Shown here one piece after another: positions 1 through 6,053 of a DNA stretch of 10,000 nucleotides (position 1 is its first letter; every line of letters begins with the position of its first letter). The position numbers were made by a program, and so were the translations under genes. The DNA is taken from contig JAIWNQ010000088.1 in the NCBI GenBank assembly GCA_020216745.1, positions 1-10,000 of the forward strand, read 5' to 3'. Below the pieces are notes generated by a model. That model worked only from the letters and a program-made list of their open reading frames with translations, was not told the origin of the DNA and ran no database searches. The DNA comes from Candidatus Hydrogenedens sp. (GTDB taxonomy: Bacteria; Hydrogenedentota; Hydrogenedentia; Hydrogenedentales; Hydrogenedentaceae).

Positions 1-2452
1 CCAGTTTTCCGTCCGGATCATAAAAAACAGCTCCTTCCGCAAGATTATCCATTAATGTGTTTTCTATCCATTGTTGGACCGCCTCAAACAAGGGATGTCC
101 AAATGATAAAAATTCAACCGTTGAGTCCCTTAGCGCCACTTCCTTATCGAAGGTAACTCGTTTATATTTATTCTGAACCAACCCAAAACGTTTACGAAAT
201 TTCTCATCTTCTGCAATCCTTCGTAGTTCATAAGGAACCGATTCTATAGAATAGATTTTTTCACCTATTTTCTTCATAGTCCCTTTTAAATAACTATATA
301 CCTTCTTAAAATACAGTTCTGTATATTCCGGTATTAACCGATTTTCTTTGGCTTTTTGGGATAACTCCTTTATTGAGGTAAAGTTTATATGTTTGGTTAC
401 AAGCGTATCCGAAAAAATGTTCTCCTTAACTTGGGAAATAAACTCTTCATTAATTTCAGGAATGGTTCCTTCAAGGATTTCATTAATATCCCGGGCATTC
501 AATGCAGCATCTGTTAATGCCTCCGCTACTTTCTTGCTTTCTATAAATTCACCAATAACATCATATACCTTATCTGAACCAAGAGCACTACGAATCTCTT
601 CTAATTTTTCAAGAATACGGTTTAACACACTTCCTTCTCGTGTATCTATCGCAACAAAATTGTGAACATACACCTCGCGACTCTGTCCATAACGATGAAT
701 TCGCCCCATACGTTGTTCTAACCGATTCGGATTCCACGGAATATCATAATTAATCATCAAATTACAGAACTGTAAATTAATACCTTCACCCGCCGCTTCT
801 GTGGCTATTAAAATGTCTGTCTTATTCCTGAAAGTATTTTCTGCATCAATCCGTTCTTCTAAATTCATACCACCATGAATTGTATTCACTCGAAAACCCC
901 ATTGTTGAATCTTTCCGGCAAGATATTCAAGGGTATCTCGGGATTCCGTAAAAATAAGTATTTTCCTTTTTTCAGAGTCTTCAATGTTCTTACTCAGTTC
1001 TTCTATAGATTCTCTCAATCGTTTTAATTTTATTTCGTTTTCTCCTTTAATGATTTCATTCGCACGCAGAATAAAATTGTCTATTTGTTTGATTTCTCCT
1101 TCCAATTCTTCTTTATTTCTGGAACTGCTTACTGTTTCCCATTTTTCTTCTTCTTTCCATCGTTCTTGTTCGGAAAGATCTTCAATTTCATCAATATCTG
1201 TGATATATTCTCTCTTCTCTTCTTTTTCGGGTTCAGGTTGGTTTAAATATTCTTTTAACCGGTTCTTTCTCCGTTTTAAAGACTCTAAGAGGGCATACAT
1301 ACTCGAGGCAAAACGACGCTGAAGAATGACAAGTGCAAATGCAACATTCTTTTTCTTCTCATCATCTTTGAGCTGTTTATACTGTTTCTCAACATATTTT
1401 GATAAGTCGTTATACAAAATTTTTTCAGCCGGAGACTCTCTCCCCAAATCGTATGGAATCGTTCTTACATTCCGCGGTGTAAATAGGGGTCTGCCATCAA
1501 AATCTCTCAAATCTTCCTTAATTCTACGAATAAAAAGAGGATTATTCCCTGCCTTAATGGACTCTATCATCATTTGATTTGTGGCAAAAAATCCAGGTTC
1601 TAACAGGTCTAAAAATAGACGAAAATTATCCGCATCTCCTTTATGCGGTGTAGCCGTAAGGAATAAAAGATGTTCCGTGCAATTAGACAATACCTCCCCT
1701 AATTTATACCTTTCCGATTTTTCTGTTTTCTGTCCATAACGATAAGCACTAAGTTTGTGAGCTTCATCAACAATGATAAAGTCAAAATTTGTACTGGATA
1801 ATGTCTGCTTCACATCATTTTGCTTGGCAAAATCAATCGAAGTTATACATTGATTATACTTTTCCCAGATATTTACACGATATCCCTCATCAAAACGACT
1901 CCGATCTATAATTTCAAAATCTTCCTCAAATCGGTCCTTCATCTCCCGTTTCCACTGGTCTTTCAGATGTCCAGGGACAACTATTAAAATTCTTTTAATT
2001 AAACTACGTAGTTTCAGTTCTTTAATAATCAATCCCGCCATAATCGTTTTTCCAGCTCCCGGATCATCTGCAATCAAAAAACGAATACGCAATAACTTCA
2101 AAACATAGTTATATACCGCATCAATTTGGTGAGGCAAGGGGTCCACTTTGGATACATGCACCGCAAGCAACGGGTCATACAACGAAGCATAACGATACCG
2201 AATCGTTTCTAACGAAAGAAAAACCTCCTGAGCGGGTTTAGAGAATGTCCCACATGAGGGAAGAATCGTTAATTTATTTAAATCATCTTCTCTTAGTGTT
2301 AAATTTTTATATTTTTTACTTTTAATTAATACCCCTGTCATTTGGATATAACCACCTATTATACATTCACATGTGTCTATTTTCATAGGTTCAGGTAAAA
2401 ACGGATCAGAAATAACAGTTCCTTTTTTTAACTTTTCTAAAATATTTTCCAT
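1..2452 (-). CDS. SNF2/RapA-like DEAH helicase, DrmD (DISARM class 1) type, C-terminus off window
   Basis: Superfamily 2 helicase/translocase; the gene runs off the left edge, so about 817 N-terminal residues are visible. Translation starts at ATG 2452-2450, with a strong AAGGAGG ribosome site (2467-2461) 8 bases upstream, and the frame stays open to the edge. An N-terminal ~110 residues typical of this family (G-T-V-I-S-D-P-F-L-P-E-P) precede Walker A D-D-P-G-A-G-K-T (about residues 128-135). The DEAH box is at 229-232 (V-D-E-A-H-K-L-S-A), motif III reads T-A-T-P-H-K-G-D, a charged, probably coiled-coil stretch lies at about 390-470, and motif VI Q-R-M-G-R-I-H-R-Y-G-Q at about 580-590. The D-P-G-A-G-K-T / D-E-A-H-K-L-S-A signature is that of helicases found beside DNA methyltransferases, including DrmD of DISARM; SNF2 helicases of this kind act on DNA, probably by translocation. 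Downstream partners lie outside the window, so DISARM membership is inference; a stand-alone RapA-like helicase is the alternative. Confidence 0.9.
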   Translation of the reverse strand, partial: MENILEKLKKGTVISDPFLPEPMKIDTCECIIGGYIQMTGVLIKSKKYKNLTLREDDLNKLTILPSCGTFSKPAQEVFLSLETIRYRYASLYDPLLAVHVSKVDPLPHQIDAVYNYVLKLLRIRFLIADDPGAGKTIMAGLIIKELKLRSLIKRILIVVPGHLKDQWKREMKDRFEEDFEIIDRSRFDEGYRVNIWEKYNQCITSIDFAKQNDVKQTLSSTNFDFIIVDEAHKLSAYRYGQKTEKSERYKLGEVLSNCTEHLLFLTATPHKGDADNFRLFLDLLEPGFFATNQMMIESIKAGNNPLFIRRIKEDLRDFDGRPLFTPRNVRTIPYDLGRESPAEKILYNDLSKYVEKQYKQLKDDEKKKNVAFALVILQRRFASSMYALLESLKRRKNRLKEYLNQPEPEKEEKREYITDIDEIEDLSEQERWKEEEKWETVSSSRNKEELEGEIKQIDNFILRANEIIKGENEIKLKRLRESIEELSKNIEDSEKRKILIFTESRDTLEYLAGKIQQWGFRVNTIHGGMNLEERIDAENTFRNKTDILIATEAAGEGINLQFCNLMINYDIPWNPNRLEQRMGRIHRYGQSREVYVHNFVAIDTREGSVLNRILEKLEEIRSALGSDKVYDVIGEFIESKKVAEALTDAALNARDINEILEGTIPEINEEFISQVKENIFSDTLVTKHINFTSIKELSQKAKENRLIPEYTELYFKKVYSYLKGTMKKIGEKIYSIESVPYELRRIAEDEKFRKRFGLVQNKYKRVTFDKEVALRDSTVEFLSFGHPLFEAVQQWIENTLMDNLAEGAVFYDPDGKL

Positions 2453-2460
2453 ATTTACTT

Positions 2461-2467
2461 CCTCCTT
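2461..2467 (-). promoter_or_regulatory. Ribosome binding site of the helicase gene
   Basis: Read on the minus strand this is AAGGAGG, a near-perfect Shine-Dalgarno sequence, 8 bases before the ATG at 2452. It settles the start codon. Confidence 0.85.
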
Positions 2468-2516
2468 CTTATATTATCTATCCAGATAATCTACTTTGTC
2501 CAATTTATTCAATCCC

Positions 2517-2688
2517 CTCCGCCCCGTCCACCTTGTCCGACTTGTCTGACTCGTCCGATTCGTCCTCCTCGCCCATTTTTTGCTTGCCTGTCCACCCCCT
2601 CCGACCCGTCCGCCTTGTCCGCCTCGCTCGCCTTGTCCACCCCCTCCGACTCGTCCGACTTGTCCGACTCGTCCGACTGGTCCGACTC
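2517..2688. repeat. GTCCGACNN nine-base tandem array 1 (about 16 units)
   Basis: Degenerate units of GTCCGACNN, with variants GTCCACNNN, GTCTGACNN, GTCCGCCNN and CTCCGACNN, run in one orientation. A 19-base interruption at 2571-2589 shifts the phase by one. The block GTCCACCCC-CTCCGAC occurs at 2590 and again at 2635, exactly 45 bases (five units) apart, so the array has higher-order periodicity. The last unit (2680-2688) ends on the base that forms the final G of the four-helix gene's TAG stop. The array fills nearly all of the space between that gene and the helicase start. Open frames across it on both strands are only the repeat translated. Confidence 0.9.
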
Positions 2689-3260
2689 TACTCTTTCTTC
2701 TCTCTATCTCGCCAACGTTTCCGTTCATGATACATCCGCTCCGTAAAACCACCCTTCTCCAAAAACTCCCGCTCCAACCGTTCTAACTGCTTCCTCAACA
2801 AATATGTCGCCTGATGAATCAAACAAATCACCGTATTCCCAGCAACCTCTGCCGACGCTGTCCTTATCCCATAAATGTCCGACGTGTCCGACTCGTCCGA
2901 CCTGTCCGACTTATACATCTCCCTTATCTTTCGTGCCTCCGGCGAATCCTTGCCCCATTGTTTCAAACCATGCTGTCTCAAATAATCCTCATAATCCCGT
3001 AACAACTCCTCCAAACTTGCCTTTGCCACACCTGTCAACTTAATCTCCATCTTCTTTGATGTCGCAGACGCCATACTCCCTTCTGCAATATTTTGAACTC
3101 CACTCCTGCTCGCCTGAATCATCTGGTCATGTGTTCTTGATTTCCTATCAATGAACCGCTCACAAAACAATACCGTCGCATCATATATCTCCTGTGCTAC
3201 TTGAAAACTCCGCAATCTCCGATAGCCCCCATGTGGAGGAATTAACCTCCCATCAGACAT
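2688..3260 (-). CDS. Four-helix bundle protein with suffix domain, interrupted by a repeat-encoded linker
   Basis: A 190-residue, mostly helical protein. Residues about 15-115 resemble the four-helix bundle family (TIGR02436: 23S rRNA intervening-sequence proteins and the DGR accessory protein Avd), with R-S-F-Q-V-A-Q-E-I-Y-D, Q-M-I-Q-A-S-R-S-G-V-Q-N-I-A-E-G and a L-E-E-L-L-R-D-Y-E-D-Y-L helix. Residues about 130-190 fit the 'four helix bundle suffix' domain seen in a subset. The two parts are joined by residues 117-128, K-S-D-R-S-D-E-S-D-T-S-D, encoded directly by four copies of the nine-base repeat. The start is ATG 3260, preceded by AAGGAAGG. The stop abuts array 1; array 3 lies just upstream. 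No catalytic motif is visible. Relatives are basic oligomeric nucleic-acid binders, so an RNA/DNA-binding or repeat-related role is plausible but unproven. Family call fairly sure; function unknown. Confidence 0.85.
   Translation of the reverse strand: MSDGRLIPPHGGYRRLRSFQVAQEIYDATVLFCERFIDRKSRTHDQMIQASRSGVQNIAEGSMASATSKKMEIKLTGVAKASLEELLRDYEDYLRQHGLKQWGKDSPEARKIREMYKSDRSDESDTSDIYGIRTASAEVAGNTVICLIHQATYLLRKQLERLEREFLEKGGFTERMYHERKRWRDREKKE
2877..2912. repeat. GTCCGACNN array 2 (4 units) inside the four-helix gene
   Basis: Four perfect GTCCGAC cores with variable dinucleotides GT, TC, CT, TT, spaced exactly nine bases. Because the period is three codons, the insertion keeps frame. Read on the minus strand it encodes S-D-X repeated, residues 117-128 of the four-helix protein. 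Confidence 0.95.
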
Positions 3261-3263
3261 AAT

Positions 3264-3271
3264 CCTTCCTT
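3264..3271 (-). promoter_or_regulatory. Ribosome binding site of the four-helix gene
   Basis: The minus strand reads AAGGAAGG just before the ATG at 3260; the upstream AAGG has normal spacing of about 7 bases. It supports this start over any internal one. Confidence 0.6.
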
Positions 3272-3289
3272 TCTCTTTTGTGTTATTTC

Positions 3290-3334
3290 GTCCGACTTGT
3301 CTGACTCGTCCGACTCGTCCGACTTGTCCGACCC
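3290..3334. repeat. GTCCGACNN array 3 (5 units) between tRNA-Pro and the four-helix gene
   Basis: Five in-phase nine-base units: four have the GTCCGAC core and one has GTCTGAC. The orientation matches the other arrays. It begins about 30 bases upstream of the four-helix start and ends 10 bases before the 3' end of the tRNA gene, so it occupies the leader of the four-helix gene or the trailer of the tRNA transcript. Confidence 0.93.
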
Positions 3335-3344
3335 TTTAAATTCA

Positions 3345-3422
3345 TGGTCGGGGCGGCCGGATTTGAACCGGCGACCCCTTGGACCCAAACCAAGTGCGCT
3401 AGCCGGACTGCGCTACGCCCCG
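3345..3422 (-). tRNA. tRNA-Pro (anticodon UGG), CCA encoded
   Basis: The minus strand folds into a complete cloverleaf. The 7-bp acceptor stem CGGGGCG/CGCCCCG is perfectly paired. The D arm is GCGC...GCGC, and the anticodon stem CTTGG/CCAAG carries the loop TTTGGGT, giving anticodon TGG (reads CCA and, by wobble, other Pro codons). The T arm is GCCGG-TTCAAAT-CCGGC. A discriminator A is followed by genomic CCA. Length is 75 bases plus CCA. Its promoter is visible upstream, and repeat arrays lie on both sides. A plus-strand open frame across it is spurious. Confidence 0.97.
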
Positions 3423-3432
3423 AAACCATACT

Positions 3433-3462
3433 ATTATACCTCTTCCACTCCTAAAATAGCAA
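3433..3462 (-). promoter_or_regulatory. Sigma70-type promoter of tRNA-Pro
   Basis: On the minus strand, TTGCTA (3462-3457, four of six matches to the -35 consensus), an 18-base spacer and a perfect TATAAT (3438-3433) end 10 bases before the tRNA 5' end. This predicts a very short leader. With no obvious terminator after the tRNA, the same transcript could read through array 3 into the four-helix gene. Confidence 0.65.
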
Positions 3463-3477
3463 TTTCACCATCACCCC

Positions 3478-3585
3478 GTCCAACCCGTCTGACTTGTCCG
3501 ACGTGTCCGACTCGTCTGACTTGTCCGATGTGTCCAACCCGTCTGACTTGTCCGATGTGTCCGACTCGTCCGACCCGTCCGACTC
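3478..3585. repeat. GTCCGACNN array 4 (12 units) upstream of the glycosidase operon
   Basis: Twelve perfectly phased nine-base units with cores GTCCGAC, GTCTGAC, GTCCGAT and GTCCAAC. Variants recur every three units (GTCTGACTT, then GTCCGAC/T-GT, then GTCCRAC), giving a 27-base higher-order repeat, which suggests expansion by copying of trimers. It lies between the tRNA promoter and the GH51 gene. The plus-strand frame reading Ser-Asp-X through it joins the GH51 frame by chance and should not be taken as that protein's N-terminus. Confidence 0.95.
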
Positions 3586-3649
3586 TCCCCCCAACTTTAT
3601 TTGCATTTATCTCTCCTTTTTTGCGATAACAATTATTGAACCTAAACAC

Positions 3650-3653
3650 GGAG
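3650..3653 (+). promoter_or_regulatory. Ribosome binding site deciding the GH51 start
   Basis: GGAG, 8 bases before ATG 3662. Starting here gives a clean signal peptide, whereas the longer in-frame start at 3494 would put translated repeat in front of it. Confidence 0.7.
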
Positions 3654-3661
3654 AAACAAAT

Positions 3662-6028
3662 ATGAAACCAAACTCAATCATTTTCGTAATGTTTATCCTT
3701 TTGGCTCCCCTCTGTTTTGCACAAATCGTCCTTGAAGAAGCCTTCGAACAGGGGTCAACCGCTCCTGACGGCTGGCAAACAAAGGTCTGGAAGGGCAAAG
3801 GCGATTTTCAATATCCTGTCCCGGGGAAAACCGGCAACGCAGTCCAGATTTCATCTTCCGAAGGCGGGGACTTATCCTGGTTCAAAGAAGTAGATGTCTC
3901 CCCATTTGCCCAATACAAACTCTCCGGCTGGATTAAAACAGATAACATTCAATTAGAAAACGGTGCGGGTGCTTTACTCAACATTCACGGAATTGATGGT
4001 GCTCGCACAACCTCATTATCCGGCACAAACGATTGGAAATATGTTGAATCTACATTCTTTGTCGCTTCTCAAACACGAATAATGGTGAATTGCCTCTTCG
4101 GGGGTTGGGGATTGGCAAAAGGAACTGCAATATATGATGATATCAAATTAGAAAAAATATCAGATATGGTGATGGGTGATATGCAAATAAACATTGACCC
4201 ATCTCAGAAAGGCACCCCCATACACCCATTTATTTACGGTCAGTTTATTGAACATTTAGGTCGCTGTATTTATGGCGGTATCTGGTCAGAAATGCTCGAA
4301 GACCGCAAATTCTTCTATTTAATCAACACTACCGACTCTCCCTGGAAATTACATCCTTCAGATATGATGCTATTCATAGACCAGATTCATCCCTACACCA
4401 GTTGGTACACCCCTGTCATCCTCCTCAATCCCCATCGAGAACGCGGTCTGATACAGGATAATTTGGAAGTCATTGCAGGAAAAGAATATGTCGGTAGGGT
4501 CATATTGAAATCCACACACCCCGACATCACAGTTAAGGTTTTATTGCGTTCCGGCGACACACTTCTATGCGAACCCGCAATTATACAAAACATTTCGCAG
4601 GATTATCAGAAATACTCATTCAAACTCAAAGTGGATAAAGACGGCAAACCTGCCCAATTCGCTATTCTCGCCACGGGGCAGGGTAACCTGTTCATCGGTG
4701 CGGTCTCACTCATGCCCGGCGACAACATCAAAGGGATGAGAGCGGATACACTCGCCCTGCTAAAACAACTCAATTCTCCTATTTATCGCTGGCCCGGCGG
4801 TAATTTCGTCAGTGGATATAACTGGAAGGACGGTATCGGCGACCCGGACAAACGCCCAACACGCAAAAACCCCGCCTGGGGCGGTATTGACACAAACGAT
4901 TTCGGGATGGACGAGTTTATGCAGTTCTGTCGTGAAATAGGAACGGAACCCTTAGCAGTGGTCAACACAGGTCTGGGTGATGTGCAGTTAGCTCGCGATA
5001 TGGTCGAATACGCTAATGGCTCATCAGATACACCGATGGGCAAATGGCGTGCCGATAATGGACATCCCGAACCCTATAAAATCACCTACTGGGGTGTTGG
5101 CAATGAAATGTATGGCGAATGGCAGTTAGGTCATGTGCCTGTAGATGATTATGTCAAGCGTCATAATGAGTTTGCCCAAGCCATGAAGGCAGTTGACCCT
5201 ACTATCAAACTCGTTGGTGTCGGTGAAAACATGGGTATCTGGAGCCAGAAGATGTTAGAGAATTGTGCAGAAAATATGGACTACATAAGCGAGCATTTTT
5301 ATTGTGGAGAAAAGAAGGATGTATTTGAACATGTTTACCAGTTAGCCGAGAGAATAAAAGCCAAAGTAAAAAATCATAAAGGTTATTTAGAAACGATACC
5401 TGCGTTAAAGGAAAAATTTGTCCCCATTGCAATGGACGAATGGAACTACTGGTATGGAGACCATGTCTATGGCGAACTTGGCTGTGTTTACCACCTGAAA
5501 GATGCGTTAGGTGTGGCTATTGGCTTACATGAATTCTTCCGCAACAGCGATGTAATAACCATGGCAAACTATGCCCAGACTGTAAATGTAATATCTGCCA
5601 TTAAAACTACCAAAACGAGTGCTTTCTTTGATACGACAGGGCTTACCCTGATGCTGTACCGTCAGCGTTTTGGTTCTGTGCCTGTGGCTGTCGAGGTAAA
5701 ACCGCTATCGGATAGCAATCAGGCAGGGGTATCTATGGTACCAATTGATGTTTTCTCTGCCTGGAAAGATGAGCAAGAGGGGATATTAACTCTCTCTGTG
5801 GTAAACCCCATGGATAGGGCAATTAATGTCCATGTAGGCGTAGCAGGCAAGGAAGTGACACCACCGAAAACCGCATGGATACTCACGGGCAAAGAGCCAA
5901 TGTCCATTAACCTGCCTGATACTGAACCTGGCGTCTGGCTGAAGGAAGAAAAAATCAATAAGAAAGCCTTCCCCGAAATGGAAATTCCACCATATAGCAT
6001 TGTTATCACAGAATTAAAAGTAAAATAA
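3662..6028 (+). CDS. Secreted GH51 alpha-L-arabinofuranosidase with N-terminal CBM-like domain
   Basis: 788 residues; removes terminal alpha-L-arabinofuranosyl side chains from arabinoxylan, arabinan or similar glycans, acting outside the cytoplasm. A signal peptide (residues 1-20, hydrophobic F-V-M-F-I-L-L-A-P-L-C-F-A, cleavage before Q21) is followed by a jelly-roll carbohydrate-binding-like region (about 22-166, CBM4_9 style). The GH51 part begins near 175 with I-Y-G-Q-F-I-E-H at 191-198. An inserted beta-sandwich lies at about 225-345, then R-W-P-G-G-N-F. The acid/base is expected to be Glu482 in G-N-E-M-Y-G-E-W and the nucleophile Glu593 in M-D-E-W-N; both are present. A C-terminal beta-sandwich ends the protein. 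Start chosen at 3662 on ribosome site and signal peptide. It is co-directional with the GH29 gene 25 bases downstream, probably one operon. GH51 members can also act on other substrates, so the exact glycan is uncertain. Confidence 0.93.
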   Translation: MKPNSIIFVMFILLAPLCFAQIVLEEAFEQGSTAPDGWQTKVWKGKGDFQYPVPGKTGNAVQISSSEGGDLSWFKEVDVSPFAQYKLSGWIKTDNIQLENGAGALLNIHGIDGARTTSLSGTNDWKYVESTFFVASQTRIMVNCLFGGWGLAKGTAIYDDIKLEKISDMVMGDMQINIDPSQKGTPIHPFIYGQFIEHLGRCIYGGIWSEMLEDRKFFYLINTTDSPWKLHPSDMMLFIDQIHPYTSWYTPVILLNPHRERGLIQDNLEVIAGKEYVGRVILKSTHPDITVKVLLRSGDTLLCEPAIIQNISQDYQKYSFKLKVDKDGKPAQFAILATGQGNLFIGAVSLMPGDNIKGMRADTLALLKQLNSPIYRWPGGNFVSGYNWKDGIGDPDKRPTRKNPAWGGIDTNDFGMDEFMQFCREIGTEPLAVVNTGLGDVQLARDMVEYANGSSDTPMGKWRADNGHPEPYKITYWGVGNEMYGEWQLGHVPVDDYVKRHNEFAQAMKAVDPTIKLVGVGENMGIWSQKMLENCAENMDYISEHFYCGEKKDVFEHVYQLAERIKAKVKNHKGYLETIPALKEKFVPIAMDEWNYWYGDHVYGELGCVYHLKDALGVAIGLHEFFRNSDVITMANYAQTVNVISAIKTTKTSAFFDTTGLTLMLYRQRFGSVPVAVEVKPLSDSNQAGVSMVPIDVFSAWKDEQEGILTLSVVNPMDRAINVHVGVAGKEVTPPKTAWILTGKEPMSINLPDTEPGVWLKEEKINKKAFPEMEIPPYSIVITELKVK

Positions 6029-6040
6029 ATTTTAAACGAT

Positions 6041-6045
6041 AGGAG
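6041..6045 (+). promoter_or_regulatory. Ribosome binding site of the GH29 gene
   Basis: AGGAG, 8 bases before ATG 6054, inside the 25-base gap after the GH51 stop. It supports translation as the second gene of an operon. Confidence 0.75.
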
Positions 6046-6053
6046 CATATCTT

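Noticed and set aside
348..1577. Three plus-strand Ser/Phe/Leu-rich frames over the left part of the window
   Set aside because: They are shadows of the helicase gene on the minus strand, which is continuous and has all helicase motifs.
2474..2752. Open frames on both strands through array 1 (Val-Gly-Arg or Ser-Asp/Pro-rich products)
   Set aside because: They are the nine-base repeat read in different frames, without ribosome sites, and overlap the four-helix gene.
2688..3260. A diversity-generating retroelement, because the four-helix protein resembles Avd
   Set aside because: There is no reverse transcriptase and no template/variable repeat pair in the window; the repeats are short tandem units.
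2517..3585. A CRISPR array
   Set aside because: The repeats are nine bases in direct tandem with only two variable bases, no 30-40 base spacers, and no cas genes.
3297..3629. Plus-strand frame containing a W-S-G-R-P-D-L-N-R-R-P-L-like stretch
   Set aside because: This stretch is the antisense translation of tRNA-Pro, a well-known annotation artefact.
3494..3661. Extension of the GH51 protein upstream to 3494, adding 56 residues rich in Ser-Asp
   Set aside because: The extension is the translated repeat array. The ATG at 3662 has a ribosome site and starts a clean signal peptide.
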